34,642 bases of DNA from an uncultured Sphingomonadaceae bacterium (GCA_937873035.1 CALMVA010000079.1:1-34642), one strand, 5' to 3'; positions 24,394 to 33,224 are shown, counted from the first letter of the stretch. Made by a program: numbers and translations. The notes: generated from the sequence alone by a model not told the origin.

Positions 24394-25598
24394 AGAAACT
24401 TCTCGCCATTACCAACGCCCGCGTTCTTGGCGGCGCATCTTCGCTGCTGCTGGAAGGTGATCGTATCGCCGCTGTCGGTGGTGATATTCCGGCGGATGCC
24501 GAAAAGCTCGACGCCAGGGGCGCACATATCGCGCCGGGCATAGTCGATCTGGGCGTCTTCTCAGTTGACAAGCGCGCCTGCATCGCGGGCGGCATCACGC
24601 GCGTGGCGTTGATGCCCGATCAGAACCCCGTGCTCGATGAGCCGGGCATCGTCCAGCGCGCCGCCCTTGCCGCGAAGCCCGATCTTTGGGTGCATCCGCT
24701 GGCGGCTGCCACGCGCGGCCTTTCCGGCGCGGAACTGGGCGAATATGCGATGATGCGCAAGGCAGGCGCGCGCGCAGTCGCCACCGGGCGTGGCTGGATC
24801 GCCGATTCAGGCGTGATGATGAAGGTGATGACCTATGCCGCCTCGCTCGGCATGACGCTCATCACCCATGCAGAAGATGCCGGGCTGGTGGGCGCTGCGG
24901 TCGCCACCGCAAGCGAAACCGCGACGCGGCTGGGCCTTGCAAGCGCCCCTGCGGAAGCCGAGGCGCTTGCCATTGCGCGCGACGTGATGCTTGCCGAATT
25001 GACCGGCGTGCGCCTGCACTTCCGCAAGGTCACGACCGCCAAGGGGCTGGATATTGTCCGCATGGCCAAGAGCAAAGGTCTGCCCGTCACCTGCGGCATC
25101 GGGCCTTCGGACCTCTTCCTTACGGAAACCGCGACCAACGGCTCCCGCTCCTGCGCGCTGCTTCCGCCGCCACTGCGGTCAGAAGCGGATCGGCAGGCCT
25201 GCCTTGGGGCGGTGCGCGACAGCACGATTGATGTCCTCAGTTCGGCGCATGATCCGCGCGGGCCGGAAGCCAAGCGCCTGCCCTTTGCCGATGCTGATCC
25301 TGGAGCTGCGGGCGCAGAGACGCTGCTCGCCTTGTCGCTTGGGCTGGTCCGCGACGGCATCATCTCGCTTGAACGGTTGTTTGAGCTGCTCGCGCTCAAC
25401 CCGTCACGTCTGCTGGGCGTGGATAGCGGCAGGCTGGAGGTTGGCGCACCCGCCGATCTTCTGTTCTTTGATCCAGAGACGCCGTGGCAGATCGACGCGA
25501 CCAAGTTTGTCGGGCAGGCCGGCAACACCCCGTTTGATCGGCTGCCGGTTCAGGGCCGCGTCCTCAAAACGATGAAGGGCGGCCGGGCTCTCGCCTGA
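24390..25598 (+). CDS. pyrX: Dihydroorotase-like protein, probably non-catalytic (PyrC'/PyrX type)
   Basis: A 402-residue amidohydrolase-fold protein, normally annotated as dihydroorotase. The usual zinc motif after APGIVDL should be HxH, but here residues 55-57 are G-V-F. The dihydroorotase HxST motif is replaced by KVTT (in [14 protein letters not shown]). The NPPLR motif is PPPLR, and the late DHAPH is AHDPR, which loses the metal Asp. Only the HAED His and the fold remain. This pattern matches the inactive PyrC' of Pseudomonas, which serves as a structural partner of ATCase. Translational coupling to pyrB (ATGA) supports an assembly role. An active dihydroorotase should therefore exist elsewhere in the genome. 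Confidence 0.85.
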   Translation: MKKLLAITNARVLGGASSLLLEGDRIAAVGGDIPADAEKLDARGAHIAPGIVDLGVFSVDKRACIAGGITRVALMPDQNPVLDEPGIVQRAALAAKPDLWVHPLAAATRGLSGAELGEYAMMRKAGARAVATGRGWIADSGVMMKVMTYAASLGMTLITHAEDAGLVGAAVATASETATRLGLASAPAEAEALAIARDVMLAELTGVRLHFRKVTTAKGLDIVRMAKSKGLPVTCGIGPSDLFLTETATNGSRSCALLPPPLRSEADRQACLGAVRDSTIDVLSSAHDPRGPEAKRLPFADADPGAAGAETLLALSLGLVRDGIISLERLFELLALNPSRLLGVDSGRLEVGAPADLLFFDPETPWQIDATKFVGQAGNTPFDRLPVQGRVLKTMKGGRALA

Positions 25599-25641
25599 CC
25601 GCCCATTCCCCGTGTGTGACAGTTGGGGAGATCGTAAAACC

Positions 25642-26982
25642 TTAACGTGATGCCAGCTGCTGACCGCGCTTCGTGCTGTTGCTGGCCCAACGGATGCTGT
25701 CTGCGCCGTCCATCGCGCGGACAAAGCAGTTGCCGCCATTGGACTTGATGCGCGCACAGGTGCGGTTGGCATCATCGCGTGAAGCAAAACCGCTGAACGA
25801 CAGGCGGTAGAAGGTGCCCTTGGACAGGCTCACCTTCGCCTGACGGCCATCATAGGCCTTGAGGAAATCAAAGCGACGCGTTGCGCGGTTCCAGCCATCA
25901 GCGGCAACGCCCGCCGACGAGAAGGCTCCCAATTGCACGACGTAACGACTGCCTTCACCAGCCGCGCGCGCCGGGTGGGGTGTGGCGACCGGTGCCGATG
26001 CCGGAATAGCCACCGGAACAATCTGCTGCTTGGCCGAAAAGGCCGGTGCCGGTGCGATGGGCGCCGCTTCAACCGGAGTATCGGCCTGTGCCATGCGCAC
26101 AGGTGCCGGATCCTTCACTTCAGCCGGAATTTCATAATTTGGCGCAGGCTCTTCGGGCGCTGCGGCAATTTCAACGGCCTTTGGCTCAGGCGCGGCAACC
26201 GGCGCGGGCTGCGCTGCCGCATATTGCTGACCCGCAACATCATTAAGCGCCAGCGCCTCAGGCTGACCGCGATCCATGCGCGGCGAAACGCCGAGAATGG
26301 AGGCAACCTGCTCCCACGCATTGGCCGGGCGCGCAAGTGCCGCCCATTCAATGATGCGCTTGTCGACAAGGTCGGTCGGCAAATCGAGTGCGGCGGTGGC
26401 GCGCGCGTCAAGCCAGCGGCCTCCCAGCGCGTAGGACAGCGCGAGATTCTGGCGCGTCTTGGCATTGGCCTTCCCTGCGCGAACCGACTGTTCCAGCGCA
26501 GCGACTGCCGCTTGCGGATCACCCGCCAGCGCCATCGCCAAACCGAAGTCTGCAACGGGAATAACCGAGCGGTGCGCCTCAAGAATACCCTGCGCTTCGC
26601 CCGTCTGCCCCAAAGCCGTTTTTGCGAGCGCGAGCTTGAGGGCGGCGCGATCATGACCGGGGTTAAGCTTCAGCGCATCCGCAAAGGCGGTATCAGCCGA
26701 GGTGAAGCGGCCTGCCGACAGATAGGCATCTCCCAGCAATAGGCGATATTCGGCCGAACGCGGCATGGCAGCGACGGCGCGCTCGGCAAGCTCAACTGCC
26801 TTGTCGAAGCGGTGTTTGGCAAGGGCCGCGCGCGCGTCCTTGGCCGCCGAGGCCGCCGTGCGCGCCAAAGCCGACTGGCTTGCGCTTGCACCTTCCGCCA
26901 TGGCCATGGGCGCAATGGAGAAAACACCCGCACCAATCATCAGCGAAGAAACCGCGAGCTTCAAAGAGTTAAGTTTCATCAT
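25642..26982 (-). CDS. TPR and SPOR domain periplasmic protein
   Basis: A protein of about 446 residues. A signal peptide spans 1-30 (MMKLNSLKLAVSSLMIGAG, ending APMAMA). Helical TPR-like repeats follow (about 35-240: AEYRLLLGDAYLSAGRFTSA and similar), then a Pro/Ala-rich linker. The C-terminal SPOR domain (about 350-430) reads SRYVVQLGAFSSAGVAADGW, ending FASRDDANRTCARIKSNGGN. SPOR domains bind glycan strands stripped of stem peptides at division sites. The start at 26982 follows GGGGG, and a further 32-codon upstream extension is rejected. It is the third gene of a parA/RHH/SPOR operon (25 bp after the RHH gene) and converges on pyrX. Confidence 0.87.
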   Translation of the reverse strand: MMKLNSLKLAVSSLMIGAGVFSIAPMAMAEGASASQSALARTAASAAKDARAALAKHRFDKAVELAERAVAAMPRSAEYRLLLGDAYLSAGRFTSADTAFADALKLNPGHDRAALKLALAKTALGQTGEAQGILEAHRSVIPVADFGLAMALAGDPQAAVAALEQSVRAGKANAKTRQNLALSYALGGRWLDARATAALDLPTDLVDKRIIEWAALARPANAWEQVASILGVSPRMDRGQPEALALNDVAGQQYAAAQPAPVAAPEPKAVEIAAAPEEPAPNYEIPAEVKDPAPVRMAQADTPVEAAPIAPAPAFSAKQQIVPVAIPASAPVATPHPARAAGEGSRYVVQLGAFSSAGVAADGWNRATRRFDFLKAYDGRQAKVSLSKGTFYRLSFSGFASRDDANRTCARIKSNGGNCFVRAMDGADSIRWASNSTKRGQQLASR

Positions 26983-27007
26983 CGGATGATCCCCCCGTTT
27001 CAAATAG

Positions 27008-27682
27008 TCACGCCTTGCCGCCGACGCGCATCGCAGCAAGCTGCTCGGCAATCGGATGGCTGGCGAGGTAAGCGTCAAGCGCGTCGGTCACGACCTGCTG
27101 GGCAGAACGATGATTGACGGCGCACAAAAGACGCAGTTGCAAATGGCGCTCCGCATCAAGGCGCAGCGTGAAGGCTGATTTGCCACGCGATCCCGGCGCT
27201 GCACGATTGGCAACGCGCGGCGCGGCCTTGGGCATGAAAACCGGCGCTTCGGGCACGATGGCTTCTACAAGCGCAGGCGCTTCCACATAAGCCGGTTCTG
27301 GCTTCACGGTTGCGGCGTCACGCTCAAGTGCCTGCTGCTGACGGACAACAACCGGAACCTCAGCCTCGTCGTGATTGACATCCACATGGGCCGCAATCGG
27401 CGAAATCTGAGGCTGAACGGGTTCTACCGGCGGGTGGGCATCGTGATGGGCCGACGCCATCGGCGAAAGCCCGGCATGGCCTGCCTGGCCCGGCAGATAA
27501 TCGGTGTCATGGCCCATGTCGTTCCAGCCCAGATCATCTTCCAGACCATGGACGGGAGCTGTCGTGCCCGCCGATTCAGCAAGCAGCGAAATCATCCCCT
27601 GACGGCGCATGGCAGGTGCGGCCTGCCCCTTGCGGGCGAGAAGGCCTGACGAGAGAGATGCCAGCGGCTTCGGCTCGTTCAT
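27008..27682 (-). CDS. Hypothetical protein with C-terminal ribbon-helix-helix-like segment
   Basis: A 224-residue protein that I do not recognise as a named family. Residues 1-165 look disordered: rich in Pro, Ala and His, with few secondary-structure cues. At 168-206 the pattern SAFTLRLDAERHLQLRLLCA followed by VNHRSAQQVVTDALDAYL fits a ribbon-helix-helix (CopG/MetJ-like) DNA-binding unit: one strand, two helices and the turn between them. Many ParA ATPases are paired with an RHH partner that binds DNA or stimulates ATP hydrolysis. Its position 12 bp after the ParA-like gene suggests it is that partner here. It may also act on the nearby operator-like palindromes. The partner role is inference. 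Confidence 0.7.
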   Translation of the reverse strand: MNEPKPLASLSSGLLARKGQAAPAMRRQGMISLLAESAGTTAPVHGLEDDLGWNDMGHDTDYLPGQAGHAGLSPMASAHHDAHPPVEPVQPQISPIAAHVDVNHDEAEVPVVVRQQQALERDAATVKPEPAYVEAPALVEAIVPEAPVFMPKAAPRVANRAAPGSRGKSAFTLRLDAERHLQLRLLCAVNHRSAQQVVTDALDAYLASHPIAEQLAAMRVGGKA

Positions 27683-27694
27683 GTCGCGCCTCCC

Positions 27695-28411
27695 TTACTG
27701 GGCAACGCGGCGGCCGAAACCGCCAGCGCCAACCCGCTGGAAGCCGGGTGCCACACCATGGCCCGGCGCGCTGAAGACCGTGCGGCGGAAATTCTTTTCA
27801 AGCCGATCCGAAATATACGTCCACAGCTCGCGCACTTCAGCAGCGGAGCGGCCATTGGGATCAACTTCCATAACGGTGCGGCCGTCAATCATCGAAGCGG
27901 CATAATCGGTGCGATGATGAAGCGTGACCGGCGCGACGGTGCCGTGCTGCGACAGCGCAACCGCAGCTTCATAAGTAATCTTGGCCTTGGGCGTGGCGGC
28001 GTTCACCACGAAGATCAGCGGCTTGCCTGCGCGATCGCACAGATCGACAGTCGCCCCCACGGCGCGCAGATCATGCGGGCTGGGGCGCGTCGGGATGACA
28101 ATGAGTTCAGCCACCTGAATAACGCTCTGGATCGCCATGGTGATGGCGGGTGGCGTATCAATAACCGCCAGACGGAACCCTTGCTGGCGCAGCACCTCAA
28201 GGTCAGATGCCAGCCGCGCGACAGTTGTCTGCGCGAAGGCGGGAAGCTCTGCCTCACGCTCGTTCCACCAGTCGGCAAGCGACCCCTGCGGATCGATGTC
28301 GATAAGAACGACCGGGCCTGCGCCCGACAATTGCGCCTGGACGGCCAGATGGCCTGAAAGGGTGGTTTTACCCGACCCGCCCTTTTGTGACGCCAACGCG
28401 AGAACGCGCAT
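27695..28411 (-). CDS. Orphan ParA/MinD-type ATPase
   Basis: A 238-residue deviant Walker A ATPase. The signature loop is ASQKGGSGKTTLSGHLAVQA, with both the signature Lys and the P-loop Lys. VVLIDIDPQGSLADWW is the Walker A' region and LAVIDTPPA the Walker B. VIPTRPSPHDLRAVGATVDL is typical of ParA. No ParB and no parS-like site accompany it, and the partner is an RHH-like protein, so it is not the chromosomal ParAB pair. Such orphan ParAs position protein clusters, plasmids or polar machinery in the cell. It is first in a three-gene minus-strand operon that ends with a septum-binding SPOR protein. Confidence 0.88.
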   Translation of the reverse strand: MRVLALASQKGGSGKTTLSGHLAVQAQLSGAGPVVLIDIDPQGSLADWWNEREAELPAFAQTTVARLASDLEVLRQQGFRLAVIDTPPAITMAIQSVIQVAELIVIPTRPSPHDLRAVGATVDLCDRAGKPLIFVVNAATPKAKITYEAAVALSQHGTVAPVTLHHRTDYAASMIDGRTVMEVDPNGRSAAEVRELWTYISDRLEKNFRRTVFSAPGHGVAPGFQRVGAGGFGRRVAQ

Positions 28412-28462
28412 AAATGACCCCCGGTCTGAATTACCTGTGTGCGCTAAGTCGCACGGGGGTGG

Positions 28463-28478
28463 CTAAATTTAGGTTAAC
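28463..28478. promoter_or_regulatory. CtrA-like site with palindromes in the parA / Sel1-SPOR divergent promoter region
   Basis: CTAAATTTAGGTTAAC differs at one base from the CtrA consensus TTAA-N7-TTAAC. Read on the other strand it gives TTAA-N7-TTAG. It contains the perfect 10-bp palindrome CTAAATTTAG followed at once by GTTAAC. It lies 52 bp before the parA start and 114 bp before the Sel1/SPOR start. A nearby small inverted repeat GTGCG/CGCAC spans 28439-28454. Either CtrA or the RHH-like protein could bind; neither is shown. Confidence 0.4.
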
Positions 28479-28591
28479 GCTGCCCGCGCAAATTGCATTG
28501 GCGGCACAAATCCCCGCTGTGGAGCCATCGCTAAGGCGATCTTAAGCATATCCCGCCTAGGTAAAGCCGGTCCACGCGTATCGGGGGAACA

Positions 28592-29557
28592 ATGATGCGG
28601 AAGAATTTGGTCGCCACATTTTGCGTCTTGGCGGCAATTGCGCTGCCATTTCCGGCACTTGCTGATGTGAAAGCAGGTGTCGACGCATGGGAGCGCGGCG
28701 ACTATCCGGCCGCCGTCAACGAATGGCGTCCGCTCGCCATCAAGGGTGATGCCGATGCGCAGTTCAATCTGGGGCAGGCCTATCGCTTCGGGCGCGGCGT
28801 TCCGGCCGATATGAAACAGGCCGAAGACTGGTATCGACAGGCAGCGGCGCAAGGCCATTTTCAGGCCGAAGACAATCTTGGCCTTATCATGTTCCAAAAT
28901 GGCGATCGCCAGGGCGCGATGCCACTCATCCAACATTCGGCAGACCGGGGCGATCCGCGCGCGCAATATGTGCTGGGCACTGCGCTCTTCAATGGCGACA
29001 TTGTGGAGCGCGACTGGATAAGCGCCTATGCGCTGATGACACGCGCCTCGGCATCCGGCCTCGCCCGCGCCTCTGAAAGTCTGGCGCAGATGGACAAATA
29101 TATTCCGCTTGAACAGCGCCAGAAGGGACTGGCGCTGGCCCGCGATATGGAAGCCAAGGCAGGCAAGCCGCGGCTTGACCTTGCCGCCGTCGAGCCAGAC
29201 CCCGCTGCGGGGCAAACGTCGGTGACAAGCACGACCGCCGCACCCAAGGCTACAGCACCTGAGCCGACTCCCGTCCGCAAGACTGTGGCACCTGAGTTGC
29301 CCGCACCCATCAAATCTGTATCAGCGGCGGCGTGGCGCGTGCAGCTCGGAGCCTTTGGCGAAAGCGCAAAGGCGAAATCGGCATGGGGCGCTATCAAGAC
29401 GCGTGTCAGCGGGCTGGGCGCGCTGCAACCCAGCTATGCAAAGGCGGGCGCGGTCACCCGACTACAGGCCGGGCCGCTTGGCTCCAAGGCAGAGGCCGAG
29501 CGCGTCTGTTCTGCGGCAAAGGCGGTTGGCCAGGCCTGCTTCCCCGTCGCCCCCTAA
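28592..29557 (+). CDS. Sel1-repeat and SPOR domain periplasmic protein
   Basis: A 321-residue exported protein. A signal peptide spans 1-25 (NLVATFCVLAAIALPFPALA). Three to four Sel1-like repeats cover about 30-165, for example GDADAQFNLGQAYRFGRGVP and GDPRAQYVLGTALFNGD. A Pro/Thr/Ala linker (about 190-240) leads to a C-terminal SPOR domain (about 245-318: AAWRVQLGAFGESAKAKSAW). Sel1 repeats mediate protein contacts and SPOR binds denuded septal glycan. It is divergent from the ParA-like operon, which also ends in a SPOR protein, so a shared role in division or envelope growth is likely. GGGGGAA precedes the ATG. It converges on serB with 6 bp between stops. Confidence 0.88.
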   Translation: MMRKNLVATFCVLAAIALPFPALADVKAGVDAWERGDYPAAVNEWRPLAIKGDADAQFNLGQAYRFGRGVPADMKQAEDWYRQAAAQGHFQAEDNLGLIMFQNGDRQGAMPLIQHSADRGDPRAQYVLGTALFNGDIVERDWISAYALMTRASASGLARASESLAQMDKYIPLEQRQKGLALARDMEAKAGKPRLDLAAVEPDPAAGQTSVTSTTAAPKATAPEPTPVRKTVAPELPAPIKSVSAAAWRVQLGAFGESAKAKSAWGAIKTRVSGLGALQPSYAKAGAVTRLQAGPLGSKAEAERVCSAAKAVGQACFPVAP

Positions 29558-29563
29558 GGCGCC

Positions 29564-30448
29564 CTAGTCGAGGCAGGCCCAGCGCGCGCGGGGAAAGCCC
29601 ATCGCATAGAGAATGGCCGTGAGGTCGCCATGATTGACGCAGGCATGGGCGGCTGCTGCCGTTTTGGGCTTGGCGTGATAGGCGACCCCCAGCCCGGCAA
29701 CTTCGATCATCGGAATGTCATTTGCGCCATCGCCAACGGCGAGACTCTGCGCTGCTGACCATCCGGTTGTGGCGAGCGTATCCTGCAAGGTCTGGCGCTT
29801 GGTCTGCGCGCCAACGATCTCGCCATCGACCTGGCCCGTCAGCACGCCATCACGGATGCCCAAGCGGTTGGCGATGGCTTTGTTGAAGCCAATCTCGCGT
29901 GCAACCGGCTCTGCAAAGCGTGTAACCCCGCCAGAGACAAGCACCGCCATGCCGCCCAGCGCGCGCATGGTGCGCACCAGCGCCCGCGCACCGGGCATGA
30001 TGACGACGCGTTCGGCAAGGCATTGCTCGATCACGCTTTCCGACAGGCCTTGGAGCAACGCGACACGGCTGCGCAGGGCTTCCTCAAAATCCAGTTCGCC
30101 CCGCATCGCACGCTCGGTCACTTCGGCGATCTGGGGTTTGATGCCTGCATAATCCGCCAACTCGTCGATGCACTCGATGGTAATCATCGTCGAATCCATA
30201 TCGGCGACGATCAGGCTGCGTTCGCGCTCTGCCGTCTTCTGGACGATGGCGTCGGTGCGGGCGAATGCGCCTTCCACCGCCGCGCGCACTGCGGCGGCAT
30301 CTCCGGTGAAGTCCACGTCCAGCGCTTTCGCCTCGTCAATCCAGCGCGCGCCAAGCACCTGCGCACCTGCCGAGGCCACGCGATCGGACGCTGCTGAAAA
30401 ATCGCCTGCATCAAATATGTCTGCTGCTATGAGCGTCGCTGTGAACAT
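29564..30448 (-). CDS. serB: Phosphoserine phosphatase
   Basis: A 294-residue HAD-family SerB that removes phosphate from O-phosphoserine in the last step of serine synthesis. An N-terminal ACT-like region (about 1-75) precedes HAD motif [21 protein letters not shown], with the nucleophile Asp83 and Asp85. [20 protein letters not shown] is motif II, the Lys of motif III lies in QTKRQTLQ, and [20 protein letters not shown] is motif IV. The longest frame starts 37 codons earlier, but that part is antisense to miaA and lacks family likeness. The ATG at 30448 has GGAAGG just upstream. Its codon sits in a CATG that also holds the miaA ATG. Confidence 0.95.
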   Translation of the reverse strand: MFTATLIAADIFDAGDFSAASDRVASAGAQVLGARWIDEAKALDVDFTGDAAAVRAAVEGAFARTDAIVQKTAERERSLIVADMDSTMITIECIDELADYAGIKPQIAEVTERAMRGELDFEEALRSRVALLQGLSESVIEQCLAERVVIMPGARALVRTMRALGGMAVLVSGGVTRFAEPVAREIGFNKAIANRLGIRDGVLTGQVDGEIVGAQTKRQTLQDTLATTGWSAAQSLAVGDGANDIPMIEVAGLGVAYHAKPKTAAAAHACVNHGDLTAILYAMGFPRARWACLD

Positions 30449-31388
30449 GAAACCTTCCGATCCGCCTGTGACGGTCGCGCTCATTGCAGGGCCGACGGCC
30501 AGCGGCAAGTCCGCATTGGCACTTGAGCTTGCACGCCTGCTGCCGGCAACTATCATCAATGCCGATGCAAGTCAGGTTTACCGCGACCTGCGCATCGTTT
30601 CCGCGCGCCCGTCCTTCGAGGAGGAAAGCGAACAGCCGCACCGGCTTTTCGGCTATCTCGATGGCGCACAAAGCTGCTCCGCTGCGCGCTGGGCCGCCGA
30701 TGCGCGCGAAGAAATTGCACAGGCCAAGGCCCAGGGTCGCCTGCCCATTCTGGTTGGCGGGACGGGACTCTATCTCCGCACGCTGCTCGACGGTATTGCG
30801 CCCATTCCTGAAATTGACCCTGCGATCCGGCGGGACGTGCGCGCGCTGCCCGTGAGTGAGGCCTATCATGCGCTCACGGCCGAAGACCCCATTGCTGCCG
30901 CCCGGCTGGCCGCCACCGATACGACGCGCATCGCACGCGCACTCGAAGTCGTCCGCTCAACGGGCCGCCCGCTTGCAGAATGGCAAACTGTGCGCACGGG
31001 CGGCATTGGCGATACGATCCGCCTTGCGCCAATGATTCTCCTGCCCCCGCGCGACTGGCTTTATGCGCGTTGCGATCTGCGCTTCGAGGCCATGATGGCG
31101 CCCGAAGGCATTGCCGAAGTGGAAGCCCTGCTGGCGCGCAAACTCGACCCTGCCCTGCCCGTCATGCGCGCGATTGGCGTGCCCGATATTGCGGCCTTCC
31201 TGCGCGGAGAAATTTCCCGCGATGCAGCAATCGCATCCGGCCAAACCGCGACGCGGCAATATGCAAAGCGCCAATATACGTGGTTCCGCAATCAGCCGCC
31301 CAGCGGCTGGAGTCGGAGATTGCAAGAATTAGATAATGAAAAAATCGCCAAATTAGCAATTATATTACGCGATATGGCGTTGACATAA
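30447..31388 (+). CDS. miaA: tRNA dimethylallyltransferase
   Basis: A protein of about 313 residues that adds the dimethylallyl group to N6 of A37 in tRNAs reading UNN codons. The P-loop is [20 protein letters not shown], then [39 protein letters not shown] and [17 protein letters not shown]. The C-terminal [16 protein letters not shown] is a family hallmark. An ATG at 30429 (MSVAVN...) and a GTG at 30441 are alternative starts, and none has a strong Shine-Dalgarno. 30447 gives the usual family N-terminus and overlaps the divergent serB ATG in CATG. The last 25 or so codons are unusually AT-rich and run into a promoter-like TTGACA. Confidence 0.95.
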   Translation: MKPSDPPVTVALIAGPTASGKSALALELARLLPATIINADASQVYRDLRIVSARPSFEEESEQPHRLFGYLDGAQSCSAARWAADAREEIAQAKAQGRLPILVGGTGLYLRTLLDGIAPIPEIDPAIRRDVRALPVSEAYHALTAEDPIAAARLAATDTTRIARALEVVRSTGRPLAEWQTVRTGGIGDTIRLAPMILLPPRDWLYARCDLRFEAMMAPEGIAEVEALLARKLDPALPVMRAIGVPDIAAFLRGEISRDAAIASGQTATRQYAKRQYTWFRNQPPSGWSRRLQELDNEKIAKLAIILRDMALT

Positions 31389-31408
31389 TCATTTGTTATC
31401 CGTAGGGC
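31380..31408 (+). promoter_or_regulatory. Candidate promoter for ilvBHC
   Basis: A perfect -35 TTGACA (31380-31385) overlaps the end of miaA. At 17 bp it is followed by a weak -10 TAGGGC (31403-31408). The surroundings (31319-31400) are AT-rich, unlike the rest of the window. It lies 65-93 bp ahead of the ilvB start. No leader peptide rich in Leu, Ile or Val was found, so classical attenuation is not supported. Confidence 0.35.
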
Positions 31409-31472
31409 GCTCGCCTTGCGAAAGTTCTGCCGCGATGCAACAGAGCGCCGCTGCAACATGGAAAGACCCGAA

Positions 31473-33221
31473 ATGCCCAAGGAACTGTCTGGAGCCGATA
31501 TTCTCATCGAGGCGCTGTGCGATCTCGGTGTCGAAGTCATTTTCGGCTATCCGGGTGGTGCCGTGCTTCCCATTTATGATGCGCTTTTCCAGCAAAAGCG
31601 CATCAAGCACGTGCTCGTGCGCCATGAACAGGCGGCCACGCACGCAGCGGAAGGCTATGCCCGCTCCACCGGCAAGCCCGGCGTCGTTCTCGTCACCTCC
31701 GGCCCCGGCGCGACCAACGCGATCACCGGCATCACCGACGCGCTGATGGATTCGATCCCCATGGTCGTCATCACCGGGCAGGTCGCCACGCACCTCATCG
31801 GCTCAGACGCTTTTCAGGAAGCCGATACCGTTGGCCTGACGCGCCACTGCACCAAGCATAATTATCTCGTAAAGTCGCCGGAACGGCTGGGTGACATCGT
31901 GCATGAAGCGTTCCACATCGCAACCACGGGCCGCCCCGGCCCGGTCGTGATCGACATCCCCAAGGACGTTCAGGTCGCAACCGCGCCCTATCGCAAGCCC
32001 GGCACGATCAGCCATGCGAGCTACAAGCCGCAGGTAAAGGGCGACATCAAGCTTATCGAAACCGCAGTGGAAATGCTGGCGGCGGCCGAGCGCCCCATTC
32101 TCTACACGGGCGGCGGCGTCATCAATTCAGGGCCGGGTGCCGCGCAAATCCTGCGTGAGCTGGCCCGCATCACGGGTGCGCCCGTCACCTCGACGCTCAT
32201 GGGACTTGGCGCCTACCCCGCATCGGGGGATGCATGGCTGGGGATGCTGGGGATGCACGGCACCTATGAAGCCAATTGGGCGATGAACCAGGCGGACCTC
32301 ATCCTCTGCCTTGGAGCGCGCTTTGACGACCGCGTGACGGGCCGCCTTGATGCCTTTGCACCCAATGCCAAGAAAATCCATGTCGACATCGACCGCAGTT
32401 CGATGAACAAAACCGTGCGCGTCGACCTTGGCATCGTCGGCGATGTCGGGCGCGTCATGGAAGATATGGTGAAGCTCTGGAAGGCGCGTCAGCATCCCAA
32501 GCCCGATCTTTCGGCATGGTGGACGCGCATCGATGGATGGCGCGCCAAGAAGTCACTCTCCTTCCCGGCCTCCAAAACCGAAATCATGCCGCAGGAAGCC
32601 ATTCGTGCGCTTTATGAAGCGACCAAGGCCAAGGCGCCGGTCATCACCACCGAAGTCGGCCAGCATCAGATGTGGGCAGCGCAGCATTTCCACTTCGATG
32701 CGCCCAACAAATGGCTCACCTCAGGCGGCCTCGGCACGATGGGCTATGGCCTGCCTGCGGCCATCGGCGCGCAGCTTGGCAACCCCAACAGCCTTGTCAT
32801 CGACATTGCGGGCGACGCCTCTATCCAGATGAACATTCAGGAGCTTGGCACCGCGACGCAATATCGCCTGCCGGTCAAGATCTTCATCCTCAACAATGAA
32901 TATATGGGCATGGTCCGCCAGTGGCAGGAACTGACCTATGCCAGCCGCTATTCCGAAAGCTACAGCGACTCGCTGCCCGATTTCGTGAAGCTGGCAGAGG
33001 CCTATGGCTGGAAGGGCATCCGCATCGAAAACCCTGACCAGCTTGAGGCGGGCATCGCCGAAATGCTGGCGCATGACGGGCCGGTGCTGGTGGATTGCGC
33101 GGTGGCGAAGCTCTCCAACTGCTTCCCGATGATCCCCTCAGGGGCCGCCCATACCGACATGATCCTTGGGGACGACCAAGTCTCCGGGGAGCTGGACGAC
33201 GAAGCGAAGGCGCTGGTTTAA
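31473..33221 (+). CDS. ilvB: Acetolactate synthase large (catalytic) subunit
   Basis: A protein of about 582 residues, the ThDP-dependent acetohydroxyacid synthase that makes acetolactate and acetohydroxybutyrate for Val, Leu and Ile. VEVIFGYPGGAVLPIYDALF is the N-terminal signature. The catalytic Glu is residue 52 in RHEQAATHAAEGYARSTGKP. FAD and ThDP regions include LCLGARFDDRVTGRLDAFAP and the ThDP-Mg motif IAGDASIQMNIQELGTATQY ending in ILNN. GLPAAIGAQLG lies between. Starts at 31458 (MERPE) and a TTG at 31416 are in frame. The ATG at 31473 is chosen for the GGAAAG seven bases upstream and the family-like N-terminus. ilvH follows after 3 bp. Confidence 0.96.
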   Translation: MPKELSGADILIEALCDLGVEVIFGYPGGAVLPIYDALFQQKRIKHVLVRHEQAATHAAEGYARSTGKPGVVLVTSGPGATNAITGITDALMDSIPMVVITGQVATHLIGSDAFQEADTVGLTRHCTKHNYLVKSPERLGDIVHEAFHIATTGRPGPVVIDIPKDVQVATAPYRKPGTISHASYKPQVKGDIKLIETAVEMLAAAERPILYTGGGVINSGPGAAQILRELARITGAPVTSTLMGLGAYPASGDAWLGMLGMHGTYEANWAMNQADLILCLGARFDDRVTGRLDAFAPNAKKIHVDIDRSSMNKTVRVDLGIVGDVGRVMEDMVKLWKARQHPKPDLSAWWTRIDGWRAKKSLSFPASKTEIMPQEAIRALYEATKAKAPVITTEVGQHQMWAAQHFHFDAPNKWLTSGGLGTMGYGLPAAIGAQLGNPNSLVIDIAGDASIQMNIQELGTATQYRLPVKIFILNNEYMGMVRQWQELTYASRYSESYSDSLPDFVKLAEAYGWKGIRIENPDQLEAGIAEMLAHDGPVLVDCAVAKLSNCFPMIPSGAAHTDMILGDDQVSGELDDEAKALV

Positions 33222-33224
33222 GCT

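Noticed and set aside
27695..28411. Plasmid or chromosomal ParA of a ParABS system
   Set aside because: No ParB gene or parS-like site accompanies it. The partners are an RHH-like and SPOR proteins within a core region.
31389..31472. Attenuator leader peptide for the ilv operon
   Set aside because: No short open frame rich in Ile, Leu or Val codons and no paired terminator/antiterminator hairpins were found.
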